64,000 nucleotides of DNA. Source: Leguminivora glycinivorella. Lineage: Eukaryota; Arthropoda; Insecta; Lepidoptera; Tortricidae. The stretch is taken from positions 8,679,252-8,743,251 of the forward strand of contig NC_062993.1 of assembly GCF_023078275.1 (NCBI RefSeq). The letters run 5' to 3'. Below the pieces are notes generated by a model, which was not told the DNA's origin, did not search any database, and worked only from the letters and a program-made list of their open reading frames with translations. Numbering within the stretch: the first letter of the stretch is position 1; each line of letters begins with the position of its first letter. The position numbers were made by a program, and so were the translations under genes. Of the stretch, positions 1 through 10,560 are shown piece by piece.

Positions 1-52
1 CACTTCTACCTAAGCATAGACAGTTATTTAAAAACAATTGTTTCCTTTTCAG

Positions 53-578
53 TGTTCTGCAAATTCAGCCCGATCTGCACAACTTGCCAGTAAGTATTGG
101 TTTCTTCTTGGTTGCTTTTAAATGTGTGTTTAACAATTTTTTTACTCTTTAAATTATGGAAAATCGAATCTAACGCTCTGGCTAGCGTTCAAATGCAATA
201 AACACACTAGAGATTACGAAAAACGTATCCCTATTACGTAGTAGTAAAACATATTAATATTATAAATGGGAAAGTGTGTGTGTCTGTTTGTTTGTCCGTC
301 TTTCACAGCAAAGCGGAGCGACGAATTGACATGATTTTTTAGGTGGAGATAGTTAAAGGGATGGAGAGTTCCAGGCCTTTCTAACGCGAGCGAAGCCGCG
401 TACAAAGGCTAGTGTTAAATATTCCTTTTTCCTTTAAAACAATCTCGGTTTCTAAATCAAATCATGTTTTAAAATATTTTTTTTTTATGATAAGTATGTG
501 TATTTCTTTCCTTTCAGTACCGTGTTCAAGATCGGCGGGCCGCCTATCAAACCTAAGAAAAAGAAGCTGAAGGTATAG
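53..578 (+). CDS. 3' end of an unidentified gene (last two coding exons)
   Basis: A 37-nt exon (53-89) follows a pyrimidine-rich acceptor ending CAG and is followed by a GTAAGT donor. A second exon starts at 518 after a TTTCTTTCCTTTCAG acceptor and reaches TAG at 576-578. In the frame I prefer, the join gives a cysteine-containing stretch (FCKFSPICTTCH) and then a lysine-rich tail ending KPKKKKLKV. That basic tail would suit a nuclear or RNA-binding protein, but I do not recognise the family. Another frame also stays open across the junction and stops earlier, at the TAA in 518-578, so the frame is not certain. The rest of the gene lies to the left of the window. Confidence 0.45.
252..413 (-). 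repeat. Family A interspersed element (reverse copy)
   Basis: It reads from TATTATAAATGGGAAAGTG through TGTCTGTTTGTTTGTCCGTC to GCGAGCGAAGCCGCG and GGCTAGT. The same sequence recurs many times in the window in both orientations. I take it as a lepidopteran SINE-like non-autonomous retroelement with one end at CTAGCTTTTGCCCGCGGC and the other at TTAGTATGGAT. Confidence 0.75.
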
Positions 579-625
579 TTGTAAACAACCTTTCTAGAAG
601 TAAGTAATTTATATTGATAATTCTA

Positions 626-631
626 AATAAA
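626..631 (+). promoter_or_regulatory. Poly(A) signal AATAAA of the left-edge gene
   Basis: AATAAA lies 48 nt after the TAG at 576-578, and a T-rich stretch follows. This supports 518-578 as a true terminal exon. A MITE starts about 45 bp further on. Confidence 0.5.
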
Positions 632-675
632 ACCTTTTCACTATTGGTTGATGATTTTATTTAAACAAAATGTTC

Positions 676-812
676 CTGTCAACCAATTAGAATCCTAGGC
701 CACTATAGAACCCTTTCACTGTAAAAGACAAACTGACTCCTATAGCAAATAAAGCACGGTGTCAATACGACAGGGTTCTAGAGTGGCCTAGGATTCTAAT
801 TGGTTGACTGTA
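676..812. mobile_element. MITE, TGTCAACCAATT family, copy 1 of 5
   Basis: Inverted ends of about 28 bp begin TGTCAACCAATTAGAATCC at the left and mirror it at the right. Other copies are at 9090, 12213, 22583 and 63155. Its interior matches the 63155 copy in inverted orientation, while the copies at 12213 and 22583 share a different interior, so there are two subfamilies. Confidence 0.75.
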
Positions 813-848
813 TATTGCTTCAAGTGAAGCTTAAATTTTTTTATAAAA

Positions 849-1079
849 TAGTACATTTCGATAAAAGTGCGGAAAAAGAGGAAGTACGAAACGAGTAGCG
901 ATAAATGAAAACACGACCGAAGAGTGTTTTAAATCGATACGAGTTACGAATTTCCTTTTCGCGCGTGTATCGTACGACGTTTTTCAGTAGGTACAGATGG
1001 ACCTCCGAAGTTTCGACCTGTCATATAATGAACCACTTCTCGTACTAGTCCGTAAAAAAAGCATCATCTGTACTTAAAA
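849..1079 (+). repeat. Family E element, copy 1
   Basis: It contains the modules AAGTGCGNAAAAAG, ACGAGTTACGAATTTCCTTT and GAAGTTTCGACCTG and ends near CATCTGTACT. The same modules occur at 1762-2045, 25736-25975 and 31903-32136, partly rearranged or inverted. No coding potential is seen. Confidence 0.65.
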
Positions 1080-1126
1080 GGTTGTTTTTGTCGATTAACC
1101 CAATTAATTAAATGAAATTAATTAAC

Positions 1127-1367
1127 CCCCGGTGTGGTGACGGGTTTAGAATTTCACCAAGCCCTTTCTTCCCGTGGGTGTCGTAGAAGTCGACTGTGGG
1201 GTATGGGTTAAATTGTGGCCAAGGCGAGAGGCTATGTCACAATTTGGATTTCTTTCAACCCCTGTTTGCCAAGAGTGGCACTGAAACTTAGTAGTTCATG
1301 TGCTCTGCCTACCCCTTTATGGGATACAGGCGTGATTATATGTATGTTATATGTATGTAACCCAATT
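1127..1367 (+). repeat. SINE-like element, GTGTGGTGACGGG family
   Basis: It starts at GGTGTGGTGACGGGTTTAGA and ends at GGGATACAGGCGTGATTATA. A full second copy is at 49703-49951 and a 3' part in reverse at 42101-42226. I recognise this as a common lepidopteran short element. It has no gene. Confidence 0.7.
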
Positions 1368-1761
1368 AAATAAAATGATTTATCAAGAGTCAATTTGCCC
1401 AAATTAAGCGTAGCTAAGTATAAGTAGCACTAAAATCTAGATTGTTAAATAAGATAGTGCCGAAAAACAGATAGTAGATATATCTCTATCAAAAGTGGCG
1501 GCGACATAATTTAGGCAATGTTTATAAAAATATTAACAAGATTGCATATCTACGTTTTATCGGAAATGCACATTTTTTCGTAAAAATACTTTATCTGTTT
1601 TGTGTTATTATAATATGCAAAACTTATCTAATGCAATATCTGAGAAGATTATATTGTTTTGTAAATTACGAAAGTAACTAAAATGAAGTGTTGAGATATC
1701 TAACAGCTCTGAATAACTTTTGACTGGCTTAGTTTTATATAATTAAAGAATAGTACCTACA

Positions 1762-2045
1762 TTACGATACAAGTGCGAAAAAAGGAAGTTCGAAACGTGT
1801 GGCGATAAATTAAAAGACGACAGAACGGAGTGTTTTAAATCGACACGAGTTACGAATTTCCTTTTCGCACGTGTCATGTGGTCGAAAGTTCGGAGGGCCA
1901 TCTGTACTGAAAAACGTCGTACGATACACGTGCGAAAAATAAATTAGTAACTCGTGTCGATTTAGAACACTCCCTTCGGTCGTGTTTTGATTTATTGCTA
2001 CTCGTTTCCAACTTCCTTTTGTTCGCACTTGTATCATAATGTACT
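1762..2045. repeat. Family E element, inverted composite copy
   Basis: The AAGTGCGAAAAAAGGAAGTT module appears forward near 1770 and in reverse near 2010, so the copy is largely a foldback. The central part carries the TCTGTACTGAAAAACGTCG module shared with the other family E copies. Confidence 0.6.
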
Positions 2046-2256
2046 ATATTATCGTGTTTTATTATTTACTAGCTTTTGCCTGCGGCTTCGCCACAGTATA
2101 AAACCAGTAATAACTCTTCTTACAAACTTCACGCCGCGCGGTGTGTCCCCCTCCCTCCCCTCGCATGCGGCGAAAACATGCGAAACTGGTGATTATTGGG
2201 CTGGACAGTCGGGGCCGCGTTTGCGCGCTGTGTTGACGTGTTGAGTTCGGGAGAAA

Positions 2257-2366
2257 ATGACGTCAGCACCGAAGACATATTTTCGTTACTGTAGTGTTTA
2301 TGGGTGTATGGAAAGTTCTCAAAATGCGGAAATGTCATTCTTTAGAATTTCTAGACACCCAGAAAA
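2257..2366 (+). CDS. THAP-domain first exon, probably from a transposon
   Basis: An ATG at 2257 opens a 36-codon frame ending at a GTAAGT donor (2367). The product has the start of a THAP zinc finger: Y-C-x-V-x-G-C at residues 9-14, followed by SFFRISRHPEK, which fits the C-x(2-4)-C and F-x-x-F/P-x-x-P pattern of the family. THAP domains are DNA-binding modules in P-element-type transposases and in host proteins. The upstream 130 bp recurs at 17146-17360 with a broken frame, so I read this as part of a multicopy element. No following exon was found. Confidence 0.5.
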
Positions 2367-3066
2367 GTAAGTGGTTGTTATATATTTGCAGTGTTAGGTA
2401 CATTATTGCTTACGTAAATGGCGTAAAAGTGAGATTTAAAGCTAGAATGACACATTAAAATCAATAAGGATTTATCTGTAACGACATTTAGGTAGATGCT
2501 GCGATCTATCTAGCTCGAAAGTTTGGTACCTACTTAAATATTGTGCAAACATCTATTCAAACATTTTATGTAAATATGATTTCGTCAGTATTTAAGAAAC
2601 AAATACGTACTTGAATCTTTATTAGATAAAAAGGTAGAAAGAGCGTTGGTACTAGCATAGCGCCATACACAGTTACTAATACGAGTAGGACAGTAGGTAC
2701 CTACGTTTCTAGTTCAAACGAATCTTTTTTTTATTGTGATGGATTGGGTGTATTCTAGAGAAAACATATAAAATGAACACTTAAATTAACGCTTTTGCAA
2801 TTATTGTTACACAATCTACTATTGCGCGTATGAGAGTAATATATTTATAATGATTTTTTGTGTCTTCAATACTGACTAATGTGGTGTCATGACGTGGTAT
2901 TGTTATACTAAAACCTACTTACAGTTAATAGTACCTATTAGATTTACAACAACTTACATTGTACGAAGTCGATTATAGTAACGTTGTACATGTACAACCC
3001 TGCGTGACCTTGCGCAGTAGTAACGACCGCGCCGCCGCTGCCGGAGATTAACTACTGATATATCCT

Positions 3067-3238
3067 TATACTGTGGCTTCGCTCGCGTTAGAGAGAGAGA
3101 GACAAAAAGTAGCCTATGTCACTCTCCATCCCTTCAACTATCTTCACTTAATTTCGTCAATTCGTCGCTCCGTTTTGCCGTGAAAGACGGACAAACAAAC
3201 AGACACACACACTTTCCCATTTATAATATTAGTATGGA
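3067..3238 (+). repeat. Family A interspersed element
   Basis: It runs from GGCTTCGCTCGCGTTAGAG through the ACGGACAAACAAACAGACAC block to TAATATTAGTATGGAT. Forward copy. Confidence 0.75.
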
Positions 3239-3239
3239 T

Positions 3240-4538
3240 ACCTACGTCCAAAATGTATAAACAATTTACGACGATTTTTAGACGTTTTATCACAGAATAT
3301 ATAATAGTACAAGAAGGTAGTAGGTAGGTAGGTAAGTAACGTATGCGGAATGAAATCTGGACAAAATTCAATGTCTTATAAAATTAATATAACCTAGTTT
3401 ATTTTTGATATCTTTCGTGATTTTAATTATGTATTGAATATCGATAAATAAAAGAGTTAGTTTTCGCCAATGTGAGGCTTCTAACAGAACTTGTGATACT
3501 TTATGTCCATCGGTGTCGACAAAACCAATGTTAGCATTTTTTAAGGTCCAAATTTATCTTCCATGTGATAACTTTTTAAAGAAGCTTCGTATGCTCGACA
3601 TTTTTCACATTCTTGTCCGTAGGATCATTAGTGTTCTCAAAATAATAGTTTTCTTGTCGTGAAATTCCATTTACTCGACATATTATTAGTCATTCATAAA
3701 CCCAGAAATGCAAAAACAGCTGTTTTTTACATTTTTTGACTTAACGGCGTAGCAGCATTTTCAAAGTTGTTTATTTTATTTTTGAAGACTATAGGCCTAA
3801 CTTTTTTTGAATGTGTATCGATACTCATGTCTTCAAGATAATTTTTATCACTTTCGCTGCCCCATTCGAATGCTGTCTCGAGCTCTCTGTGAGATTTTGT
3901 GCCTTAGGGGGCCGACATTTCTTTTAATCAAATCTCTCCCAGAAAACTTGCCAATGCTGTAATGTTTTCTTGGACCACGCTTTGTTGCGGTAGTTTTTTG
4001 TAAAGAAAAAGGACGCAAAAATATTATAAATTGACTGTTAGCTTCTAACCCTTCCTACAAAACTTTCCTCGGGCTTTGCATTCGGTCACAGAAAATTGGT
4101 ATGTAGAAATTACAAACAGTTTCGCTAGGTCGTCCTTCTCGATTGACCATCATTTCGAGAAAAGGAATCCAATACTCATGAAACTTACCAGTTTAAATGA
4201 CAGATATGTAAACTTTAATCTGGCATTTATACATTTATTTACTTTTCAAAACTTTGTCCAGATTTAGTTTACGTTTATTTATTTACTCTTACAAATTAAA
4301 ATCAAACTTAAAGTATTTGTTTATTAACTTAGACTTATGAATATCACAATAATATAGGTACTTATAGACATTACGTAAAAGTCATGGTCTTAGAAACGTG
4401 TATTAATTATAAGGTGACTTTATAAGTACTAGCCAAATTTTGCGTAGTGACTTTTCAGGTTATAATGAACCTTATATGACCTGTGCTGAAATCCACAGAA
4501 ATTAGGGCATCACGTCAGTCGAAATGTATCAAGCAGCC
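3240..4538. other. AT-rich spacer, no gene supported
   Basis: No splice-bounded or family-recognisable coding sequence was found. On the minus strand, 3500-4020 has patches that read like an eroded transposase (for example KRGPRKHYSIGKFSGRDL), but stops and frameshifts are frequent and I do not call a gene. Confidence 0.4.
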
Positions 4539-4539
4539 A

Positions 4540-5192
4540 TAGTACATTACATCAGAGGCCGGGAAAATGAGGATTTCCGGCCAAGTGGGTATATACGGAT
4601 ACGGATAGGGATACGAGGCCGGGAATCCGTTTTCACGCCGAGGCATGTATAGTGCTTTTCTCAAACATACAATGAAATAAAAAAAAATGCTCTAAAGGAC
4701 AATATTTTATAAAAAAAAGTTACTTTGCAGGCCTAGGCCTAAAAAATAATATGAAATCCCTTTACAGTCCTCTCGAGTTGTTGCGCCCAAAAAGCGATAC
4801 TTCCCAGCCCATTTTAAGGAACGTAAAGACAATATTTCATTGCATGTTTGAGAAATAGTACATTACATCAGAGGCCGGGAAAATGAGGATTTCCGGCCAA
4901 GTGGGTATATACGGCCGAGCGAGCGTGCGAGCAAGGCCGGATAGGGATACGAGGCCGGGAATCCGTTTTCACGCCGAGGCATGTATAGTGCTTTTCTCAA
5001 ACATACAATGAAATAAATAAAAAATGCTCTAAAGGACAATATTTTATAAAAAAAAGTTACTTTGCAGGCCTAGGCCTAAAAAATAATATGAAATCCCTTT
5101 ACAGTCCTCTCGAGTTGTTGCGCCCAAAAAGTGATACTTCCCAGCCCATTTTAAGGAACGTAAAGACAATATTTCATTGCATGTTTGAGAAA
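4540..5192. repeat. Two tandem copies of a ~315-335 bp repeat
   Basis: Copy 1 is 4540-4855 and copy 2 is 4856-5192. Both start TAGTACATTACATCAGAGGC and end near GCATGTTTGAGAAA. A third copy is at 57961-58274. The right two-thirds is bounded by inverted ends (TTCTCAAACATACAATGAAA and its mirror). The copies differ mainly in a short variable segment after GTGGGTATATAC, where copy 2 has extra sequence rich in GAGCGAGCG. Confidence 0.8.
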
Positions 5193-5276
5193 AATATTTT
5201 TTCGCGAAAATGATCCTGTATATTTTTTGGCATTGTTGTTGTAAAGATATTTATGAACAAGACCGTATAGGCCTAA

Positions 5277-5406
5277 TTTAGACGGCGTGCGAACTCGCAT
5301 GCCATTTTAGTTATATTGCGGGCTGTTTAGGTTACATACAATTTTGCACAGCCATCAAATACCGCAATGTAATAAAACTCGTATGCGAGTTCTCGTACCG
5401 TCTAAA
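5277..5406. mobile_element. Short MITE with TTTAGACGG ends
   Basis: The left arm TTTAGACGGCGTGCGAACTC mirrors the right arm GAGTTCTCGTACCGTCTAAA with few mismatches. It is about 130 bp with no coding capacity. Confidence 0.65.
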
Positions 5407-5628
5407 TGGGCCCACAATGTAATTGAGCTAAATAATTAAAATTATAACTAACATACTAGGAACCTACACAGTTGTTTGAACTAATTCTACTATATATCTA
5501 AGATAGTATCTAAAAGTAATATATGACGTCTAATCAGTTAAAATTGATAAATCATTTAGGTAATCAATAATCATATAGAAATTATACGTAGTAATTATCT
5601 ACTGTTATTGACGTACAGTTCTGGATCT

Positions 5629-5689
5629 CAGAAAGACGGACAAACAAACAGACACACACACTTTCCCATTTATAATATTAGTATGGATA
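5629..5689 (+). repeat. Family A element, 3' fragment
   Basis: Only the last ~60 bp of the family is present, from AAAGACGGACAAACAAACAG to TTAGTATGGAT. Confidence 0.7.
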
Positions 5690-5969
5690 ATTCTCCTAAA
5701 ACCGACACTCTAAAATACATTTAAAATTATCTACCCAGATACAAAATTGTATCCGATAAAGAAACTCAAAACTACAGACTAATTAGTTAGCATTTCATCA
5801 GCAGGCTCACTGCTTTGATGTTCACAAAATGCCGCCTTTCATAATTCTTACCTAATGTAGGTAACAAACGGACCGCTCGCGAGTCGCGAGCAGCCGACAT
5901 TGAGTTCTATTGCGCCGCGCGATAGTCGTCACCACTGAACGACCGCGGGAGTGCGCGGCCGACGGCATG

Positions 5970-6053
5970 TACAGTCAGCTGCAGAGAAAAGCAGACCCCC
6001 TGCCATACAAATTTGTATGCAAGGGGATCTACTTTTCTCTGCAGCTGACTGTA
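5970..6053. mobile_element. Palindromic mini-MITE, TACAGTCAGCTGCAG, copy 1
   Basis: An 84-bp near-perfect foldback with arms TACAGTCAGCTGCAGAGAAA and their mirror around a central ACAAATTTGT. A second copy is at 20284-20368. Confidence 0.75.
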
Positions 6054-6360
6054 CTTGTATTGTAGTTCGGCGAAAGAATCGCGCAGTGGCCACCCCTGCC
6101 ATACTGCATACTTAAAGTCGCGCTAAATATATATAATGACTTAATGAGTCGGGCGCGAAAATGCATGTCATGCTAGCCGGACAGAATTGCATCATTAGGT
6201 AGGTACGATATTAAGGACGTCATTCGGCAATAAAACTGAACATCACGCCAGTGGCCTGTTTCACAACAGTGACAATTCTCACCCGACATCGACAGTGACT
6301 CTTCGCCGTTCATTGCCTGTTCAACAAGTAAATATTGACGCTGAGTAACAATGTTACTTT

Positions 6361-6482
6361 AATCACCCATCTTAAAGACCGGCAACGCACCTCTAACACC
6401 TCTTGTGTTTCGGGTGTCCATGGGCGGCGGTGATCGCTTACTATCAGGCGACCTGTCTGCTCGTTTGCCTCCTATCCCATAA
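6361..6482 (+). repeat. Interspersed repeat (CCATGGGCGGCGGTGATCGC)
   Basis: It contains GACCGGCAACGCACCTCTAA, the CCATGGGCGGCGGTGATCGC core and CTGCTCGTTTGCCTCCTATC. I recognise this as a common lepidopteran LINE/SINE 3' sequence. A reverse partial copy is near 21600-21680. The preceding GTTCATTGCCTGTTCAACAA stretch recurs near 62485. Confidence 0.6.
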
Positions 6483-6719
6483 ATAAAATAATAACCAGAA
6501 ATATTTAGGCACAGAATTGTCAGTGTCAACTATCAAGTGTCAATGTTACTATGGTGAAATAGTCCACTGGTGGTACTTTGGCGCTACATTTTTTCAAAGT
6601 TTTACCTCCAGTGGCGAAATACCATTTTAGCAGAGCACCAGAGAACTCTCAAAATTTATACCTACTTATATAGTAACAATCGCACACATTTCACTGCACA
6701 GTGCAGAGGTAGTGTTCCT

Positions 6720-6902
6720 CTAGGAGGCATACAACTTATCAATTTTATCTACTTTATCCAATATCTCGAAGGCGCTTTCTATCTCCTCCTCTGGAGATTT
6801 GGGCTCGCTAGGGCTTTCAGGCTTGGTAGATTCATCCAAGGGTTTGACGGGAATGTTTACGTGGTACTCAAGTGTTTTTGGCTTTTCTACGGGAACGCAG
6901 GC
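6720..6902 (-). CDS. PRR15-like gene, coding exon 2 (terminal)
   Basis: The acceptor reads AATATTTCCAG just before GCC at 6902. The exon encodes residues 61-120 and stops with TAG at 6720-6722. It is rich in Lys, Pro, Glu and Ser, with PESPSEPKSPEEE. I saw no nearby minus-strand AATAAA. Confidence 0.7.
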   Translation of the reverse strand, partial: ACVPVEKPKTLEYHVNIPVKPLDESTKPESPSEPKSPEEEIESAFEILDKVDKIDKLYAS

Positions 6903-7962
6903 CTGGAAATATTAAATCGTGTTTTAGGTTGTTTTGTAAGTGAATAGAATCATAAATTAAATATAACAAGATCATACCATCCCATACATTAAAATGCGAC
7001 CGCCTAAGACCGCGCTTACACTCCACCACACATAGATGGCGACACAAAAAAAAATGTCTTGTAGCTTTCGATTATACTTGTAGATGGCGTTAAGTGTCTC
7101 TTTTGACATAGATTTACGGCTCGGAATTGACACTTAATGCCAATCTACAAATAATCGGTGGCAACAAGGCATTTTTTTGTGGCGCCATCTATGTGTGGTG
7201 GAGTGTAAGCGCGTTCGTTGGCGGTCGCATTTTAATGTATGGGATGGGAAATTTTAAATCCAATTTATATTTAATAAGTCGGGTAGAAAATATATATAAT
7301 GTAACTGAGTTGACCGTGACGTCATTCAATTCAATTTCATATAAATCCCATAGTGGCAAGTCGTTCAAATTCGTTTTGACAGTTCTTAAAATGAAGCTGA
7401 TTTAACTAGGAGGCAAGTAGCCTATTCTGTAGATGCGTCTTGCTGGTTATAGCAAGAGGGTTCTACCTAAAGAATTTGATTTAAGGTTTTGAATGATGGT
7501 GAACGTGAATATGTTGAGTAGGAACCTAGTTCATGTTTATCTTTAAGTCTAAGGGTAACTTTCCACTAGAGATGCGTTACGTCTACGTGGATGTGTTTGA
7601 TATCCACCAATCAGGTTAGTCGAACCAGCGGTATGCTATGTAGATTTGTAGAACAATGAATATGATTGGTGCATATCAAACACATCCACGTAGCTCATTT
7701 CTGGTGGAAAGGCACCCTAAATATTATTTTACTAAGGCAATTAAAGCCAATTACAACGATGAGAACAACAAAGACACCTCACCTCTCCATAAAGATCTTT
7801 AGCAACACTATGCCGCTTCTTATTGGCCTGTTTCATGCGCCCCGACCGGGAAATGGACCATTTCCGCCTGTCTTCCACCGCGGGCACATCCCGTTCCTCT
7901 ATGTCTTCCTCTTTCTTGGCCCGCCGCTTCTCTGGCTGAAAGAAGGACATCAACTTGTCCAT
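6720..7962 (-). CDS. PRR15/PRR15L-like small protein (two coding exons)
   Basis: The coding parts are 7962-7783 and 6902-6720, joined in phase 0 to give 120 residues. The ATG has a good context (AAAACAATGG) and the upstream sequence holds a plausible acceptor (exon start about 7981), so the 5' UTR is probably spliced. Residues 1-30 are basic and acidic, with RRAKKEEDIEER. Residues 31-50 (DRRKWSISRSGRMKQANKKR) match the basic RR-x-x-x-ISRSGR-x-K core that I recall from vertebrate PRR15 and PRR15L. Residues 78-100 are rich in Pro, Glu and Ser, and the C-terminus is short and helical-looking. PRR15 proteins are small and nuclear or cytoplasmic with poorly defined function. The gene is well supported by splicing; the family call rests on one motif. 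Confidence 0.65.
6977..7248. mobile_element. Foldback MITE in the PRR15-like intron
   Basis: The arms CCATCCCATACATTAAAATG and their mirror at 7229-7248 extend inward with high similarity through the CACCACACATAGATGGCG module. It is about 270 bp and non-coding. Confidence 0.75.
7552..7718. mobile_element. Second MITE in the PRR15-like intron
   Basis: The arms AGGGTAACTTTCCACTAGAG and CTGGTGGAAAGGCACCCT are imperfect mirrors, and inside them TACGTGGATGTGTTTGATAT matches its inverse exactly. It ends 64 bp from the donor at 7782. Confidence 0.7.
7783..7962 (-). CDS. PRR15-like gene, coding exon 1
   Basis: It encodes residues 1-60 and ends GGAGAG before a GTGAGG donor. The start is fixed by the ATG at 7962 and by the splice-compatible length (180 nt, phase 0). 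Confidence 0.7.
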
Positions 7963-8171
7963 TGTTTTAGTTGCGCATTATCTGTAAAGAATTTCATAAA
8001 TAATAAACTCGCGCCTGTATTCCCAAACGGTAAGTACTGTAAGTAGGTACCAGTGGCGTTGCGGCGATACAACTCGATTCCCAACGGGTTCCCTAAAATT
8101 CTGCAGTATCTGTAGAAGTCCATACAAATCAAATCCCAAAAACCCCTCCGGCTTTACCAACAAGAATTTTC

Positions 8172-8208
8172 ACGCGTCGCCAATAGTTACCTACTAGTGG
8201 CGACGCGT
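8172..8208. repeat. Short hairpin (10-bp stem)
   Basis: ACGCGTCGCC and GGCGACGCGT are perfect inverse copies separated by 17 nt. It lies about 200 bp upstream of the PRR15-like start codon. It could be a small foldback element or a cis element; nothing decides. Confidence 0.5.
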
Positions 8209-8209
8209 T

Positions 8210-9089
8210 TATGTCCAAGTATAAGGCTTGAGGGCACGCTCATATTGGGCGTGCGGCGTGCATGTCATACAAATGAAGTTCATAGAAGTGTCCTGGGGGG
8301 TTACCATGACGTGCTAAAGCCGTTCAGTTTAGGTTGAGAGAGAGGGACGGAGCACGCAGCTGAAGTCTATGGAAACTCCCATACAGAAAAGCGAACGCTA
8401 AATTCAGTAACAGACGGTTTGGTGAACTTTTGTACAACCGACCGTATAGTCTGAGTGTGTACCTAACCTTATTATCAAGATTGAATTGATTGTGTTTCTG
8501 GGTTAATTAATAATCATAATTGTTTTTGGTAGGTACCTACCTACCTAAATTAAATACATTTGACTTCAATTATACCGAATATTATCTAGATACATACTAA
8601 ACTAAGATATCGAATAAACGCTCAATCATAATTTCTATATTTTCCCTTCAAATAAGAGAAGCCTTACTAACTAACTTCATCCCTCCTAGTGAGTATTATA
8701 TTCTTTGCTTCACCCTCATAGTAGATTCGAAGTATTAACCGTTTTGTGTTAACTATATTTTAGCAACAAAAGTCAAAAACCCATATTGATTTAAATGATA
8801 ATGCAATGTTTCATACCTATTCGTTTACATATGAGTCTGAGTACAAGTCTATGGTACGATTCTTAAGTGTCTTGATCCCTCTTAGGTACTTACAATATGA
8901 AATATCATGATCATGCATGATCAACGTGAGAAACTGTAACCTCTCAGATTGTTAGTAAAGAGTTAAAAACACTTTACTCCTATTTTCTGTGTCCAAGCGT
9001 CTATGCTGCTAACTTCGCGTAGATGAAACCATAATGTGCCTAACAAATATTAAAATATACGGATGTACCTACTCGCGTTAATACACCGC
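8210..9089. other. Upstream spacer of the PRR15-like gene, no gene seen
   Basis: The stretch 8210-8430 is moderately GC-rich and could hold the promoter or a 5' UTR exon, but no donor pairs clearly with the acceptor near 7982. The rest is AT-rich and featureless. Confidence 0.35.
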
Positions 9090-9192
9090 ACAGTCAACCA
9101 ATTTGAGTCATAGGCCACACACAGTAAACGTCAATGTGACTTCGTATAGCAAATAGAACACGGTTTAAATGAGACAGGGTTATAGTGGTTCT
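9090..9192. mobile_element. MITE, TGTCAACCAATT family, truncated copy 2
   Basis: The left end ACAGTCAACCAATTTGAGTC and interior GCAAATAGAACACGG match copy 1, but the right end is missing after ATAGTGGTTC. Confidence 0.6.
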
Positions 9193-9242
9193 AGCGAACT
9201 TTGCTTGAATAAAACCATAATGTAGGTACTCGTATGTAAGCA

Positions 9243-9485
9243 TAGGTGGGCAATAACTCGTTAATCGTTTTGATTAACGGATTAACTTTTAAGTTAATTT
9301 TAAAAAATGTTAACGGATTCGTTTACTTCCGTTAAATTATTCCGAGTCCGTTAATACAGCTGCTGCGCCACGAAAAACACGTTCTGACCGCTACTGTAAA
9401 AGCCCCAAGTACGGCAAAATCTAGGAATTAACGGATTATCGATTAACGTTAACTTGCGTTAAATTTGTCGAAATTTGCCCAGCTA
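9243..9485. mobile_element. hAT-like element A with TTAACG subterminal words
   Basis: It starts TAGGTGGGCAATAAC and ends TTTGCCCAGCTA, giving an imperfect terminal inverted repeat. Flanks TGTAAGCA and TGTATGTA could be a decayed 8-bp target duplication. About 70 bp inside each end is crowded with GTTAAT, TTAACGG and GATTAACG words. Length 243 bp. See elements B (53521) and C (60938). Confidence 0.55.
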
Positions 9486-10423
9486 TGTATGTACATAGGT
9501 ACAGGTAAGAAATATTTAAATACGCTTGTACTAACGTAATACTCCGTACACTGGCTGCAGCCGCCGCGAGCACTCATGCCTGATGCCGGGACTCGAAACA
9601 TGTCGACAAACGCCATGTATTAACGTGAGACCATCCCTATATTTTAATGTCTCACGAACATCTCACGAAATACAACATCTATACATAATACAACAATTAT
9701 ACTCACATAAAATCTTCAACCTAGCACTAAACACACTTATCTAGGCTTAGTCCTAGACCGAATGATTGCGAATCAACTTTGATTACAAACTAATCAAGTT
9801 AACACCTGATAAGTGCAACACGGGCGTTGCCGGCCACAATTGAATGCATTGTGTTCTACAGCTGAGTTGTTACTTATCTGATAAGATAATTTATCGATGT
9901 AGATAGTGTATCGTTTCGATTTGTATCTTTTGCAAAGATATGGGTTGGTAATGCTAATTATGGTTTTATATGCGATTTGGGACATTTAGTTTCGAGATTA
10001 TATTTTAACTAGCTTTTACCCGCGGCTTCGCCCGCGTAATAAAAGTATTCATTAAGATTTTCATTTGGATCCGTAGGGACCGTAGGTTTCTCTGTAGGTA
10101 TATTTATCTGCGATTATTTCGATTGCACTTAATACTTTTGCTTGCAATGATTGTAGAAATATTACACATCGACCACAGCGTAGGTAATTCTATATACGCT
10201 GGGGAAACCTTTATAAACATCCCACATAGCCCGTATTTGGACACTATGATCGGTGGGTAAAAAGTACTTTTTTCTACTATCCCTTACAATTTTTTACATT
10301 TTGCTTAGGTATACTTATCGCAAACGTAATCTTCAAGCAAGCAAACAACGATCGTCTTAGAGCACATTGATTGTAAGAGACCGCCGACCGATTATCCGTA
10401 TCCCTCTAACGATACCCATATTA

Positions 10424-10515
10424 TCCGTATCCGTATCCGTATCGCTATCGCTATCCCTATCGCTATCGCTATCCCTATCGCTATCCCTATCGCTATCCCT
10501 ATCCCTATCCCTTAT
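10424..10515 (+). repeat. Hexamer minisatellite (ATCCGT/ATCGCT/ATCCCT)
   Basis: About 15 hexamers with the pattern ATC-C/G-G/C-T are arranged in blocks: ATCCGT first, then ATCGCT alternating with ATCCCT, then ATCCCT. Confidence 0.8.
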
Positions 10516-10560
10516 CAAGATGTTTAATGATATAACACTTTAAGTTCTCGCGCTTTGTAC

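Noticed and set aside
3500..4020. Minus-strand transposase gene
   Set aside because: Protein-like patches exist but frames are broken and no motif is decisive.
6570..6947. 125-codon plus-strand open frame
   Set aside because: It is the antisense shadow of the PRR15-like terminal exon on the minus strand.
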